The position numbers and the translations under genes were made by a program. Below are positions 1 to 9,226 of a stretch of 64,000 bases of DNA, in pieces. The DNA lies in contig NZ_CP141643.1 of NCBI RefSeq assembly GCF_038452275.1, positions 992,001 through 1,056,000 of the forward strand, read 5' to 3'. The notes beneath the pieces were generated by a model that worked only from the letters and a program-made list of their open reading frames with translations, was not told where the DNA came from and did no database searches. The stretch is from Corynebacterium sp. BD556. GTDB lineage: Bacteria > Actinomycetota > Actinomycetes > Mycobacteriales > Mycobacteriaceae. The stretch's first letter is position 1. Each line of letters starts with the position of its first letter.

Positions 1-894
1 GATGACGCTGACTGGGCCGGTTTCATCGCGTTGAGCACCGAAAATGGAAGCCACCACGCCGGGGATTTTGCCGGGGAAGGCGACTAAGCCTTCAACAGTC
101 GCGCGCAGCATCTGCCCCGTCAACGCAAATGTGGCCGGGACAGCCTCAAAAGGGCCGAAGGAGGCCGTCGGGTTGTCCACGGGTTGATTAGTAATTCCCA
201 CAGCGCCAACCTCGACAAACTCGCCGGTCTGAGGGTTCAGGCGCTTGACGGCATCCACTGCCACATCGACGTCGCTTACTTCTCCTTCGCGTTGAATGCT
301 CAACGTGACAGTTTCTCCAGGGCGCAGCATCACGTAGTCACGCAGTTGGGTAAATGTCTGGAGTTTTTGGCCGTCGACGGCGAGGAGTTTGTCCCCGGGC
401 TGGATTCCGGCAGCTCCTGCTGGTCCCGCGCCCACACATTCGGCGAGTTGATCCTCAGCAACTTGGTCGGAGGTGCACGCCACCTTGCCCACCGTGGGCG
501 TGCGGTCGGCGTAGGGGTTGGGGATGCTGGCAAAGACCGCCACCATATAGATGATCACCAAACCCAGCAGCAGGTTCATCACGATTCCACCGCTCATCAC
601 TGCGATGCGTTGCCACCATGGCTTTTTATACATCGCCACGGGTTCTTCCGCGGCGGACAGCTCGTCTTGCGCGGTCATTCCCGCGATGTCGCAGAAACCG
701 CCGAGGGGCAGGGCAGCCACACCGTAGGTGGTGTGCCCTTTGGTTATTTGCCACACGGGCGGGCCGAAGCCCACGAAGTAGCGACGCACACGCATGCCGA
801 AAGCGCGCGCCGTAAACATGTGTCCGGCCTCGTGCAAAGCGATCGACAGCACTATCCCGATGGCGAAGACGGCGATTCCCACGACGAAACCCAC
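1..894 (-). CDS. rip1: Site-2 intramembrane zinc metalloprotease Rip1/RseP (M50), C-terminus off window
   Basis: Membrane-embedded protease of the M50 family, which in actinobacteria cleaves anti-sigma factors and other membrane proteins within the bilayer. The 298 residues visible here start at a GTG (892-894) preceded by AAGGAA about 9 bases upstream. An N-terminal helix carries the zinc motif HEAGH (H21, E22, H25). Further helices follow, and a PDZ domain is seen from about residue 135 (GAAGIQPGDKLLAVDG). The second metal motif (the LDG region) should lie beyond the left edge, so completeness cannot be judged. The start lies 16 bases after the dxr stop, so the two genes are probably cotranscribed, an order conserved in mycobacteria. 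The family assignment is firm; the substrate is not visible from sequence. Confidence 0.93.
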   Translation of the reverse strand, partial: MGFVVGIAVFAIGIVLSIALHEAGHMFTARAFGMRVRRYFVGFGPPVWQITKGHTTYGVAALPLGGFCDIAGMTAQDELSAAEEPVAMYKKPWWQRIAVMSGGIVMNLLLGLVIIYMVAVFASIPNPYADRTPTVGKVACTSDQVAEDQLAECVGAGPAGAAGIQPGDKLLAVDGQKLQTFTQLRDYVMLRPGETVTLSIQREGEVSDVDVAVDAVKRLNPQTGEFVEVGAVGITNQPVDNPTASFGPFEAVPATFALTGQMLRATVEGLVAFPGKIPGVVASIFGAQRDETGPVSVI

Positions 895-910
895 TAAACC
901 TGTTCCTTAC

Positions 911-2065
911 TTATGCGCGCGCCAGCTTGTCGACGTACTCATTGGCGCGTCGGCGAGCCTCAGTTTCTGTGTGGATGACGGCCTCGAAGCTTTCAGGGAT
1001 GAACCCTGAGGCGTCCACCGCCTCGATGGTCTGCGCGACCACGTCCACGATTTGTGGGAAACGGATGCGCCCACCCAAAAATGCGGCCGCGGCTTCCTCA
1101 TTAGCAGCATTGTAGACGGCAGGTGCCATTGCCCCGGTGCGGGCGACGTCACGGGCGAGCTCAACGGCGGGGAAAGCTGAGTTGTCGAGCGGCTCGAAGT
1201 GCCAGTCCATGGCGGCGGAGAAGTCAAGAGCTGGCTGCGCGTCGGCGACGCGTTCGGGCCACGCAAGCGCATGGGCGATCGGAAGTTTCATCGACGGCGG
1301 CGAAGCCTGCGCGATCGTGGCACCATCGACGAAGGTAACCATTGAGTGGATGATGGACTGCGGGTGCACGGTGACGTCGATAAGCTCGGGGGCGACACCG
1401 AAAAGTAACGTCGCTTCGATCAACTCAAGACCTTTGTTCACCATCGTCGCCGAGTTCAGGGTGTTCATCTGCCCCATTGACCACGTCGGGTGTGCCGCCG
1501 CCTGCTTTGGGGTGACATCCCACATTTGCTCGCGGCTCCAACCGCGAAATGGTCCGCCTGAAGCCGTCAGCACGTAGCGCGCGACCTCATTGACGCGCCC
1601 TGAGCGCAAGCACTGGGCCATCGCGGAATGTTCAGAATCTACAGGAACAATCTGGCCTTCGGCGGCTTTGGAGGTCACCAACCGTCCCCCCGCCACGAGG
1701 GATTCCTTGTTCGCCAGAGCCAACCTCGCTTCGGTTTCCACCACCGCCAACGTCGAAGCCAAACCCAGTGAGCCCACCAAAGCGTTGAGCACAGTATCCG
1801 CTGGGCGCGCCCGCACCAGCTCCGCGGGGTCACGCAGCACCGAGCCACCTAAAGCCGCGGAAACCTCGCGCGCCGCTTCTTCGCCAGAAACAGCCACATC
1901 ACCTGGGCCCAAACCGAAGGCCTGTGCTTGCTTGACGACGAGCCCCGGATCCCGTCCCCCCGCCGCAATTCCGACAACCTGGAATCTGTCCCGGTTGTCG
2001 TTAATGACCTCGATCGCTTGCGTGCCGATCGAGCCGGTGGATCCGAGAAGAACAATCTTTTTCAC
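911..2065 (-). CDS. dxr: 1-deoxy-D-xylulose 5-phosphate reductoisomerase
   Basis: Cytosolic NADPH-dependent enzyme of the non-mevalonate isoprenoid pathway, converting 1-deoxy-D-xylulose 5-phosphate to 2-C-methyl-D-erythritol 4-phosphate. At 384 residues it has the family length. An N-terminal Rossmann motif ([16 protein letters not shown]) opens the protein, followed by [12 protein letters not shown], the metal-binding VPVDSEHSA segment, and the catalytic-loop sequences ASGGPFRGW and [19 protein letters not shown]. The start is GTG at 2063-2065. rip1 follows 16 bases after the stop. No key residue appears to be missing. Confidence 0.97.
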   Translation of the reverse strand: MKKIVLLGSTGSIGTQAIEVINDNRDRFQVVGIAAGGRDPGLVVKQAQAFGLGPGDVAVSGEEAAREVSAALGGSVLRDPAELVRARPADTVLNALVGSLGLASTLAVVETEARLALANKESLVAGGRLVTSKAAEGQIVPVDSEHSAMAQCLRSGRVNEVARYVLTASGGPFRGWSREQMWDVTPKQAAAHPTWSMGQMNTLNSATMVNKGLELIEATLLFGVAPELIDVTVHPQSIIHSMVTFVDGATIAQASPPSMKLPIAHALAWPERVADAQPALDFSAAMDWHFEPLDNSAFPAVELARDVARTGAMAPAVYNAANEEAAAAFLGGRIRFPQIVDVVAQTIEAVDASGFIPESFEAVIHTETEARRRANEYVDKLARA

Positions 2066-2234
2066 CCCGCCATTGTGGCACGCAATGGCACCCGTTTATC
2101 ACTCAATGGAAAGTATGAAACATTTGGGGGGTATCTACTCACCATTCGCCCGGAGTGTGTGGGAGAATACGAGGCAGAAAAGCAAAGTGTTCGCCATGTG
2201 CGCGGGCACGCAAGGTTGAGCGAAGGAGAAAGCT

Positions 2235-2696
2235 GTGGCCCACCACGCGAACGATCGAGCACCCCAGGTGTATAGCGGCGTTTCCGAAGCGGACGTTCCG
2301 TCCGCCAAGTACGGCTGGAGCGAGCTAAGCCCGGGCACCATCCAGACCGCAGGTTGGATTTCTGTCGCCTTCTTGGTCGCCTACAATTTCGGCAACCACC
2401 AGGGCCACGTCGAAACCCTCTGGTTGGTTTCCTTCACCGTGCTTGTCGCCCTCGGCCTGGTTCTGTTTGCCATGCGCCCGAAGCTAAGCCAGGTTCGTAC
2501 CGTGACAGCCCACAACAAACCGGTCGGCCACCAGGAGCCCGACTGGATCTACAACCAGGCCACTCTTTCCGGCCCCTACGCCGACCTGGACGACCGCGCC
2601 CTGCGCGCTTTAAATATCGACCCCTCCCGCGTGTCCCACCTGCGCGGCCAGCACAACGCTGTTTCCGCGGACCGTGAACTCGGTGGCGCGCACTAA
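2235..2696 (+). CDS. DUF2631 small membrane protein
   Basis: 153-residue protein resembling the actinobacterial DUF2631 family, which typically sits divergent from dxr; its function is unknown. The GTG start at 2235 is preceded by AAGGAGA (2223-2229). The N-terminus is soluble and contains YGWSELSPGT. Two hydrophobic helices follow at about residues 40-58 and 62-80, separated by a short charged loop (NHQGHVETLW). The C-terminus is cytosolic and hydrophilic, with a segment (DLDDRALRALNIDPSRVSHL) that looks folded. It is transcribed alone, with dxr diverging from the 169-base gap upstream and a strong terminator immediately downstream. The family name is from recall and was not searched. Confidence 0.8.
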   Translation: MAHHANDRAPQVYSGVSEADVPSAKYGWSELSPGTIQTAGWISVAFLVAYNFGNHQGHVETLWLVSFTVLVALGLVLFAMRPKLSQVRTVTAHNKPVGHQEPDWIYNQATLSGPYADLDDRALRALNIDPSRVSHLRGQHNAVSADRELGGAH

Positions 2697-2706
2697 AACC
2701 TGCGCT

Positions 2707-2754
2707 ACACAGATGAGAAAACCCGACCACACGGTCGGGTTTTCTCATCTGTGT
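2707..2754. terminator. Perfect 22-bp bidirectional terminator hairpin
   Basis: Arms 2707-2728 and 2733-2754 are exact reverse complements with a 4-base loop (ACAC). Each arm holds a run of A's (or T's on the other strand) next to a GC core. It lies between the convergent DUF2631 gene and rlmN and can serve both strands. Confidence 0.9.
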
Positions 2755-2788
2755 GTGAACACATCTAAGGTGGACATTTTTTCGTCCC

Positions 2789-3892
2789 CTAGCCGGTTTT
2801 TTCTTCGGCGGCGAGTTGGCCGCAGGCCGCGGCGATTTCTTGGCCCTTGGTGTCGCGCACAGTACAAGGCACTCCCTGCGCGATAACACGGCGGACAAAC
2901 TCGTCTTGGCGCCCGCGCGGGGACGCGTCCCATTTAGAGCCCGGAGTGGGGTTCAGCGGGATCAGGTTGACATGGACGAGGGACCCCAAAGTGTCGTGTA
3001 GTTTGCGCCCCAGCATATCCGCACGGAAATCGTGGTCGTTGATATCGCGAATGAGGGCATACTCAATGGAAACACGGCGCCCCGTCTGCTCCGCGTAGTA
3101 GCGGGCCGCATCCAAGACGTCGGCGACGGCGAAGCGGTTGTTCATGGGAACCAGCTCGTCGCGCAGCTCGTCGTCCGGCGTGTGGAGGGACACCGCGAGG
3201 GTGCACGACAGGCCTTCGTCGGCAAGCTTGCGGATCTGCGGCGCCAAGCCCACAGTGGACACCGTGACGTTGCGCTGGGAAATGCCAAAGCCCTCCGGGT
3301 TTGGGCTGGTGATTTGACGCACCGCGCTGATAACACGGTTGTAATTGGCCAGCGGCTCTCCCATGCCCATGAATACGATATTGCTCAAACGTGAGCCTTC
3401 AGAGGCCATTTTCGCGGCCGCCTCGCGAACTTGGTCGACGATTTCGGCGGTGGACAAGTTACGGTCCAACCCGCCTTGGCCGGTGGCACAAAAGGGGCAG
3501 GCCATGCCGCAGCCCGCCTGGGAAGAAATGCACAACGTCGCACGATCCGGATACCGCATCAGCACCGACTCCAGCAGGATCCCGTCGTGAAGGCGCCACA
3601 GCGTCTTGGTGGTGTCCCCATCGTCGGTTTCCACCTCGCGCACGGGAGTAAGAAGCCGCGGAAAAAGGGCGTCCTTGACCCGCTGGCGCTGATTTTCCGG
3701 CAGGTCCGTCATGGCTAAAGGATCCGCCTCGAACTTGCCGTAGTAATGCCGCGCGATTTGATTGGCGCTAAACTTCGGCAAACCAAGTTCTTGAAGGGCC
3801 GCGATGCGTTCCTCGCCGCTGAGGTCGGCGAAATGCTTCGGGGGCATGCCCCTTTTTGGGGCGAGCAGTTGAATCTTGGGAAAGTCACTCAT
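2789..3892 (-). CDS. rlmN: 23S rRNA (A2503-C2)/tRNA (A37-C2) methyltransferase RlmN
   Basis: Radical-SAM enzyme that methylates C2 of A2503 in 23S rRNA and, in characterised homologues, A37 of some tRNAs. It uses an iron-sulfur cluster and a methylated cysteine intermediate. The radical-SAM cysteines are C128, C132 and C135 ([10 protein letters not shown]). Next comes GMGEPLANY, the SAM-binding site, and the C-terminal conserved cysteine lies in [11 protein letters not shown]. At 367 residues it matches the family. I chose the ATG at 3892 ([10 protein letters not shown]), just after the cdsA gene body; an in-frame upstream codon reaching 3961 would overlap cdsA and adds a sequence without family resemblance. 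A second ATG four codons upstream cannot be excluded. Confidence 0.94.
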   Translation of the reverse strand: MSDFPKIQLLAPKRGMPPKHFADLSGEERIAALQELGLPKFSANQIARHYYGKFEADPLAMTDLPENQRQRVKDALFPRLLTPVREVETDDGDTTKTLWRLHDGILLESVLMRYPDRATLCISSQAGCGMACPFCATGQGGLDRNLSTAEIVDQVREAAAKMASEGSRLSNIVFMGMGEPLANYNRVISAVRQITSPNPEGFGISQRNVTVSTVGLAPQIRKLADEGLSCTLAVSLHTPDDELRDELVPMNNRFAVADVLDAARYYAEQTGRRVSIEYALIRDINDHDFRADMLGRKLHDTLGSLVHVNLIPLNPTPGSKWDASPRGRQDEFVRRVIAQGVPCTVRDTKGQEIAAACGQLAAEEKTG

Positions 3893-3944
3893 AGCACTGC
3901 CCATCTTTGCACGTCGGCGGGCCTTTGACGAATCTGCCGACGGC

Positions 3945-4847
3945 TTAGAGCTTGGCCACAAGCTCTAAAACAAGCCACGTCGACGCTGCCGCCGGCAACA
4001 TCCCGTCTAGCCGATCCATGATGCCGCCGTGGCCGGGCAACATGTCCGACATGTCCTTGATCCCAAGCTCCCGTTTGAACTGGCTTTCCACTAGGTCGCC
4101 GAGAGTTGCGCAGATGACCAAGGCGACGCCGAGCAACACGCCCAGCATCCACGAACCGTTGAGCAGCCAGGTCACGACGATGATGCCCGTGATAACGCCA
4201 AAGGTGATGGATCCGGCGAACCCCTCCCAACTCTTGCTCGGGCTGACAGCGGGAGCCATCGGGTGCGAGCCGAACATCACGCCGGCGCAGTAGCCGCCGA
4301 CGTCGGAGGCGATAACGCACAGCATGAAGGTGAGGATATACAGGCCTCCGTGTAGCTTCCCCGCGTCCACCAGAGAGATCAGCGCGGCGAAAGAGCCGAA
4401 CAGTGGAATCCACGCGAGCACGAAGATCCCTACTGCGGTGTCGCGCACGTAGTTTTCGGGTGAGTTGTGTCGCCCGTTGTGAAACAGGCGATAAAACATG
4501 AGAAACAGCACGCTAAAAGCAAAACCCGAGACGAGTCCGCTGGCGCCGAACGGGGCCGAAAGCCACAGCATCGCCTGGCCAAGCACGAGCAAAAATGTCC
4601 GCGGCTGCCGGTAGCCAGCCTCACGCAACCGGGTGAGGACCTCCCACATCGCCAACCCGACCGCTACCGCGACCAGCGGATACCACGCAAAGGGCCCGAT
4701 CCATGCGGCAATGAGTACGGCCGCACCTAGGCACACCCCAGTAAGCGTCGCCGAACGTAGGTCGCGCCCCGCACTGTTTTTGGGGCGCGGTCGCCGAATA
4801 ACTCGATCAAAGCCGCCTGCTTGGCGACGGACACCCGGTTCTGTCAC
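3945..4847 (-). CDS. cdsA: Phosphatidate cytidylyltransferase (CDP-diglyceride synthase)
   Basis: Integral membrane enzyme making CDP-diacylglycerol from phosphatidic acid and CTP, the precursor of all phospholipids. 300 residues with about eight hydrophobic helices after a basic N-terminal tail. The C-terminal family signature is visible ([20 protein letters not shown], then [10 protein letters not shown]), containing the conserved Lys-Asp and Asp residues. The GTG start at 4845-4847 has no clear Shine-Dalgarno; instead a 20-base perfect palindrome ends 8 bases before it. frr lies 65 bases upstream in the same direction, as in other actinobacteria. Confidence 0.95.
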   Translation of the reverse strand: MTEPGVRRQAGGFDRVIRRPRPKNSAGRDLRSATLTGVCLGAAVLIAAWIGPFAWYPLVAVAVGLAMWEVLTRLREAGYRQPRTFLLVLGQAMLWLSAPFGASGLVSGFAFSVLFLMFYRLFHNGRHNSPENYVRDTAVGIFVLAWIPLFGSFAALISLVDAGKLHGGLYILTFMLCVIASDVGGYCAGVMFGSHPMAPAVSPSKSWEGFAGSITFGVITGIIVVTWLLNGSWMLGVLLGVALVICATLGDLVESQFKRELGIKDMSDMLPGHGGIMDRLDGMLPAAASTWLVLELVAKL

Positions 4848-4855
4848 GGAATCTA

Positions 4856-4875
4856 GCTTTCTAGCGCTAGAAAGC
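4856..4875. promoter_or_regulatory. 20-nt perfect palindrome directly upstream of cdsA
   Basis: GCTTTCTAGCGCTAGAAAGC is fully self-complementary. It occupies the place where the cdsA ribosome-binding site should be. It could be an operator or an RNA stem controlling translation of cdsA; no loop or T-run supports a terminator. Confidence 0.45.
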
Positions 4876-4912
4876 GCTGGTCACGTGGGTCTAGTGCGCT
4901 GCAGGTAGGTCT

Positions 4913-5470
4913 TTAGACCTCCATTAGCTCGCCTTCCTTGCGGGAGACAAGCTCATCGATCTCACCGACGTACTTGGAGGTGGTTTTGTCCAGCTCCTTT
5001 TCTGCCGCGTTGACCTCGTCCTCGCCAGCGTCGCCGTTTTTCTGAATTTTCTTCAGCGCCTCCATGCCTTGGCGGCGCACGTTGCGGATGGCGATCTTGC
5101 CGTCCTCCCCCTTCTGCTTCGCTTGCTTGACCAGTTCACGGCGGCGTTCCTCGGTGAGCTGCGGGATGGTCACGCGGATGACCTGACCGTCATCAGTGGG
5201 GTTGACGCCAAGATCAGAGTTGCGAATCGCGTTTTCAATATCGTTGAGAGTGGACATGTCGAAGGGCTTAATCAAGAGCATGCGCGGCTCCGGAACCGAG
5301 ATGGTGGCCATCTGGTTGATCGGGGTGGGCGCACCATAGAAATCAGCCATCACGCCATTGAACATGGCGGGGTTGGCGCGCCCGGTGCGGATGGTGACAA
5401 GTTCGTCGCGGGTAAAGTCCACGGAGCTGGACATGCGTTCTTCCGCATCGAGCAGTACGTCATCGATCAT
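4913..5470 (-). CDS. frr: Ribosome recycling factor
   Basis: Cytosolic factor that, with EF-G, splits the post-termination ribosome. 185 residues, the standard length, with the long three-helix-bundle pattern ([20 protein letters not shown], then [13 protein letters not shown], and RREL-rich helices). The ATG at 5470 is chosen because GAGGAAAA lies about 6 bases upstream; an ATG six codons earlier has no comparable site. It follows pyrH by 72 bases, the usual pyrH-frr-cdsA arrangement. Confidence 0.97.
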   Translation of the reverse strand: MIDDVLLDAEERMSSSVDFTRDELVTIRTGRANPAMFNGVMADFYGAPTPINQMATISVPEPRMLLIKPFDMSTLNDIENAIRNSDLGVNPTDDGQVIRVTIPQLTEERRRELVKQAKQKGEDGKIAIRNVRRQGMEALKKIQKNGDAGEDEVNAAEKELDKTTSKYVGEIDELVSRKEGELMEV

Positions 5471-5542
5471 GGTGTTTTCCTCACTCATTCGGTGTTTTAT
5501 TCGCTGGTAGCAAATTTACCAGCGGGTAGCGATTTTGCGGCT

Positions 5543-6271
5543 TCACGACTGCACCAGGGTGCCAATTTGCTCGCCGGCCACGGCGCGCGCAATGTTGCCT
5601 TCCTTGAGCAAGTTAAAGACCAAAATCGGCATGTTATTGTCCATACACAGCGAAAACGCGGTGGCGTCCGCGACCTTGAGCTCTTTTTCTAAGACCTCGC
5701 GGGGGGTAACTTCGCTGTAGAGCAAAGCGTCCGGGTTGACGCGCGGGTCATCGTCGTAAACGCCGTCAACCCCTTTTGCCATCAGCAAAACCTCGCAGCC
5801 GATCTCGAGGGCGCGCTGCGCCGCGGTGGTGTCTGTGGAGAAGTACGGCATGCCCATACCGGCGCCGAAGATGACCACCCGGCCCTTTTCCAGGTGACGG
5901 GCGGCGCGCAGCGGCAAGTAAGGCTCCGCGATCTGCGCCATGTTAATTGAGGTCTGTACCCGACAATCGACGCCCTTTTGTTGCAAAAAGTCCTGCAAAG
6001 CCAGGCAGTTCATCACGGTTCCGAGCATGCCCATGTAGTCGGAGCGCGCCCGATCCATGCCGCGTTGCTGTAGCTGCGCCCCGCGGAAGAAGTTGCCGCC
6101 GCCGATCACGACGGCAACTTCGGTGCCGTTGGTGGCCACTTCTGCGATCTGTGTGGCAATGCTTTCCACCACATCCGGATCAATGCCAACTTTGCCGCCG
6201 CCGAACATCTCACCTCCAAGTTTGAGCATCACGCGCTTGTAGCCGGTACGGGTGTGTGGTGCGTCAGTCAC
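5543..6271 (-). CDS. pyrH: Uridylate (UMP) kinase
   Basis: Cytosolic amino-acid-kinase-fold enzyme phosphorylating UMP to UDP in pyrimidine nucleotide synthesis. 242 residues from a GTG at 6271, which has AAGGAG 8 bases upstream; codons further upstream read through the intergenic region and lack family similarity. Motifs: [10 protein letters not shown] at the N-terminus (where KLSGE is more usual), [28 protein letters not shown] (the UMP-site region) and [19 protein letters not shown]. It sits between tsf and frr. Confidence 0.96.
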   Translation of the reverse strand: MTDAPHTRTGYKRVMLKLGGEMFGGGKVGIDPDVVESIATQIAEVATNGTEVAVVIGGGNFFRGAQLQQRGMDRARSDYMGMLGTVMNCLALQDFLQQKGVDCRVQTSINMAQIAEPYLPLRAARHLEKGRVVIFGAGMGMPYFSTDTTAAQRALEIGCEVLLMAKGVDGVYDDDPRVNPDALLYSEVTPREVLEKELKVADATAFSLCMDNNMPILVFNLLKEGNIARAVAGEQIGTLVQS

Positions 6272-6361
6272 CTGGAGGACTCCTTCATGCCGGGGGCGAT
6301 TATCCACCTGCCGATCATACTGATCCCCCACTGATTGCCACCGACTCAGGTGCGCAAAGGC

Positions 6362-6399
6362 AAAAGCCACCGCCCGCGTTGTGCGAAACGGTGGCTTTT
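6362..6399 (-). terminator. Terminator after tsf
   Basis: Arms 6362-6372 and 6389-6399 are an exact 11-bp inverted repeat (AAAAGCCACCG / CGGTGGCTTTT). Read on the minus strand it ends in a short T-run after the tsf stop, separating tsf from pyrH. Confidence 0.75.
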
Positions 6400-6423
6400 A
6401 AAAAAGCTGGAAAAGCGCCAGAC

Positions 6424-7242
6424 TTAAGCCTGCCCAACCTCGAAGCGGACGAAGTCGGTGACCTCGATGCCGGCCTCCTCAGCGAACTGTTTGACGGACT
6501 TCTTGGAGTCAGCCAAAGACGGCTGGTCCATCAACACAACGTCTTTGAAGAAACCACCCATACGACCCTCGACGATCTTGGAGATGGCGGCCTCGGGCTT
6601 GCCCTCGTTGCGGGTGATCTCCTCTTGGACCGCGCGCTCCTTCTCCACAACCTCAGCCGGAACGTGATCCTGTGTCAAGTAACGGGCTTTCATTGCGGCG
6701 ATCTGCAGAGCAACCTGGTGCGCGGCCTCCTTGTTGTCACCGGTGTAGGCAACCAACACGCCTACGGCCGGCGGCAAGTCGGCGGAGCGCTGGTGGAGGT
6801 AAGAAGCAATGTTGTCGCCTTCGACGGTGGCGGCGCGACGCAGCTCGAGTTTCTCACCGATCTTGGCGGAGAGGCGCTCAAGAACGTCTGCGGCAGCCTC
6901 GCCGTTGACGTCGGCTTTTGCAAGATCCTCAGCGGAGTTAGCCTTCGCTGCGGCGGCAGCCTTAGCGATCTCGGTGGCTACGTCCTTGAACTCCTGGTTT
7001 TTCGCCACGAAGTCAGTCTCGGAGTTGATCTCAACGATAGTGTTGCCGGAGACAGCAACGAGACCCTCGAGGGCGTTGCGCTCGGCGCGCTTGCCCACAT
7101 CCTTCGCTCCCTTGATGCGCAGCTGCTCAACGGCCTTCTCAAAGTCGCCGTTGGCTTCTTCCAGGGCCTTCTTGCAGTCGAGCATGCCGGAGCCGGTGGT
7201 CTCGCGGAGCTTCTTGACGTCAGCTGCGGTGTAGTTCGCCAT
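6424..7242 (-). CDS. tsf: Translation elongation factor Ts
   Basis: Nucleotide-exchange factor for EF-Tu. 272 residues starting [14 protein letters not shown] at an ATG (7242) with GAGGAGGA upstream. It has the N-terminal UBA-like domain with the signature [16 protein letters not shown], then the core ([15 protein letters not shown]) and the dimerisation part, ending [13 protein letters not shown]. rpsB lies 278 bases upstream on the same strand, the universal rpsB-tsf order. Confidence 0.97.
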   Translation of the reverse strand: MANYTAADVKKLRETTGSGMLDCKKALEEANGDFEKAVEQLRIKGAKDVGKRAERNALEGLVAVSGNTIVEINSETDFVAKNQEFKDVATEIAKAAAAAKANSAEDLAKADVNGEAAADVLERLSAKIGEKLELRRAATVEGDNIASYLHQRSADLPPAVGVLVAYTGDNKEAAHQVALQIAAMKARYLTQDHVPAEVVEKERAVQEEITRNEGKPEAAISKIVEGRMGGFFKDVVLMDQPSLADSKKSVKQFAEEAGIEVTDFVRFEVGQA

Positions 7243-7420
7243 AGTGGGGCGATCCTCCTCGTTTAGTTGATAAACGTGTGTAAATGTTGTCGATTCCGCA
7301 TGCTTCCCACGCAGGTGGGCCGCATGCGCAGATGTGCTTAATGAACGGTTATCCAGAGTAGCGGACAACGTGCGCCCCGGCACCCTGGGCTTGCCCCCGC
7401 ATCCCCCGCCGTGACGTGCA

Positions 7421-7481
7421 ACACCCCGCGGCCTGCTCGCGCCCTGCTTTTGTAAGCGGACGAAAACAGGACGCGGGGTGT
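7421..7481 (-). terminator. Inverted repeat between rpsB and tsf
   Basis: Arms ACACCCCGCG (7421-7430) and CGCGGGGTGT (7472-7481) pair exactly, and the region between them also shows partial self-complementarity (CCTG...CAGG). There is no clear T-run, so it may be an attenuator or processing stem rather than a full terminator. Confidence 0.45.
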
Positions 7482-7520
7482 CGTGCGACGCTTTTCAGGC
7501 GAGCCCGAAACGGTGGGCGA

Positions 7521-8408
7521 CTAGGCCTCTTTGCCCTCCACAGCCTCGGCTGTCGGCTGCTCAACCGGAGTTTCCTCCTGCGAAGCTGCAGCCTCGGCAA
7601 CCGCCGCGGCGGCAGGCTCATCAGAGGAAGCGACATCGGCTGAGGCCTGGGAAACCTCCGCCTGACGCTTGGCGTCGGTATCGCCGGCTGCGTCGCGGGC
7701 AGCGGCAAGCTGACGCTCCTCACGCTGCTGCTTGCCGGCAATAACGGCCTCGCCCACGACATGGGTAAGCAGCTTAACGGCGCCGATGGCATCGTCGTTG
7801 CCCGGAATGGGGAAGTCAACGACGTCCGGGTCGCAGTTGGTGTCCAGGATGGACACAACGGGGATGCGCAGCTTCTGAGCCTCGGAAATGGCGATGTGCT
7901 CTTTGTTGGTGTCCACGATCCACAGAGCGGACGGAGCCTTGGTCATCTCGGCAATGCCACCGAGAACGCGCTCGAGCTTGATGCGCTCACGGTTGAGCAT
8001 CAGAACTTCCTTCTTGCCGCGTCCCGCGTAGCCGTCCTCAGCAGCATCCATGGCCTGGAGCTCCTTCATGCGGGCGATGCGCTTGGACACGGTCTGGAAG
8101 TTGGTGAGCATGCCGCCGAGCCAACGGTGAGTGACATAGGGCATGCCGACACGCTGCGCCTCCTCCTCGATGGGCTCCTGCGCCTGCTTCTTGGTGCCGA
8201 CGAACAAGATGGTGCCGCCGTGAGCAACTGTCTCCTTGACAAACTCGAAAGCCTCGTCGATGTAGGTCAGTGTCTGCTGCAGGTCGATGATGTAAATGCC
8301 GTTGCGGTCGGTGAAGATGAAGCGACGCATCTTCGGGTTCCAGCGACGCGTCTGGTGGCCAAAGTGGACACCCGCGTCGAGGAGTTCGCGCATGGTTACA
8401 ACTGCCAT
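7521..8408 (-). CDS. rpsB: 30S ribosomal protein S2 with acidic C-terminal tail
   Basis: Structural protein of the small subunit. 295 residues from an ATG at 8408 with AAGGAG 8 bases upstream. The S2 signatures are [20 protein letters not shown] near the N-terminus and [20 protein letters not shown] around residue 190. The conserved fold ends near residue 230. The remaining 60 or so residues are rich in Ala, Glu and Gln ([20 protein letters not shown]), a low-complexity tail also common in actinobacterial S2. It is upstream of tsf. Confidence 0.97.
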   Translation of the reverse strand: MAVVTMRELLDAGVHFGHQTRRWNPKMRRFIFTDRNGIYIIDLQQTLTYIDEAFEFVKETVAHGGTILFVGTKKQAQEPIEEEAQRVGMPYVTHRWLGGMLTNFQTVSKRIARMKELQAMDAAEDGYAGRGKKEVLMLNRERIKLERVLGGIAEMTKAPSALWIVDTNKEHIAISEAQKLRIPVVSILDTNCDPDVVDFPIPGNDDAIGAVKLLTHVVGEAVIAGKQQREERQLAAARDAAGDTDAKRQAEVSQASADVASSDEPAAAAVAEAAASQEETPVEQPTAEAVEGKEA

Positions 8409-8697
8409 GGGAATGGTCTCCTTCGGAGAAAAATGTTTCGGTTTACTGTGTACTGCCCGGGTTTTTATCCCGTGCCCTGGCACCGTGCCCGCCCGGCACC
8501 CTCGTACTGTGGGACCGTTGCTGGGCTGGCATTATTCGGCGCGCGTAGTCAGCCTGGAAAGACTGCCCGGTCAATGCTAGTACCCGCGCTGGCAAAAAAC
8601 CAATTTAGCTGCGGGGTTATCCACAGGCTAACCGGTAGTTCACAGGCATAATCATGATCCTCGGCGTTTAAGGCCCGTATCGTGTTAGTTCTATGCC
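8409..8697. promoter_or_regulatory. Divergent intergenic region: rpsB leader and M23 gene promoter
   Basis: 289 bases without a gene between divergent rpsB and the M23 gene. On the minus strand a weak promoter candidate is TTGACC (8574-8569), 17 bases, then TGACTA (8551-8546), which would give rpsB a leader over 130 bases long. The leader holds two small GC-rich hairpins (8472-8483 and 8485-8499), possibly a binding site for S2 itself, which is inference. On the plus strand CATAAT (8647-8652) could be a -10 for the M23 gene. Confidence 0.35.
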
Positions 8698-9192
8698 ATG
8701 AAAAGGTTTGTCGCGTTAATCTGCGCCGTCGCCATTAATGTCTCTCCGCTGGGTGCACCTTTCGCCTCCGCTTGGGTGGATCCATCGACGGGCAAGTTGC
8801 GGGCCACCAATGTCACCAGGGGTGCAGATATCCCGGAGAAGAATTGGCTGCCTGGCCATCGGGGAGTCGACTTAGGTATGCGCCAGGGTGGCAACGTGCT
8901 TGCCGCCGCCGATGGGGTTGTCGTCTTCACCGGTGTTGTGGCCGGAACTCCTGTGATTTCCATTGCCCACCCTGATGGATTGCGCTCAACTTACCAACCC
9001 GTCCATGCCCGCGTGGAACAAGGGGAGCACGTCCGCGAAGGGCAGGTAATTGGAATTTTGGGACGTTCCACTCAACACGATGGGCTGCACTGGGGTGTGC
9101 TTACGGGCCCTGACACGTACATCAACCCTCTGAGCCTGCTTAGCTCCCCCACCATCCGGCTCAAGCCCCTGGGTGAGCGTTCACTAAGGTGA
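8698..9192 (+). CDS. Exported M23-family peptidase (LHWG subgroup)
   Basis: 164-residue protein with an N-terminal signal peptide (residues 1 to about 25, ending ASA), so exported to the wall. The rest is a single M23/LytM-like domain. The first metal motif HRGVD (H54, D58) is present, and the last zinc ligand is H131 in GLHWG. The canonical HxH is not: its first His, a catalytic residue in LytM-type enzymes, is Gly here. I recall many actinobacterial homologues having CLHWG at this place, so activity is uncertain rather than disproved. It probably acts on peptidoglycan. It lies divergent from rpsB, as does the M. tuberculosis homologue Rv2891. Confidence 0.85.
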   Translation: MKRFVALICAVAINVSPLGAPFASAWVDPSTGKLRATNVTRGADIPEKNWLPGHRGVDLGMRQGGNVLAAADGVVVFTGVVAGTPVISIAHPDGLRSTYQPVHARVEQGEHVREGQVIGILGRSTQHDGLHWGVLTGPDTYINPLSLLSSPTIRLKPLGERSLR

Positions 9193-9226
9193 GTGCAGGA
9201 CAAAACTGCACAGTGAGGAGGTGCCA

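Noticed and set aside
184..897. Long plus-strand reading frame opposite rip1
   Set aside because: The minus-strand frame encodes a clear M50 protease with HEAGH and a PDZ domain; the plus frame is its shadow.
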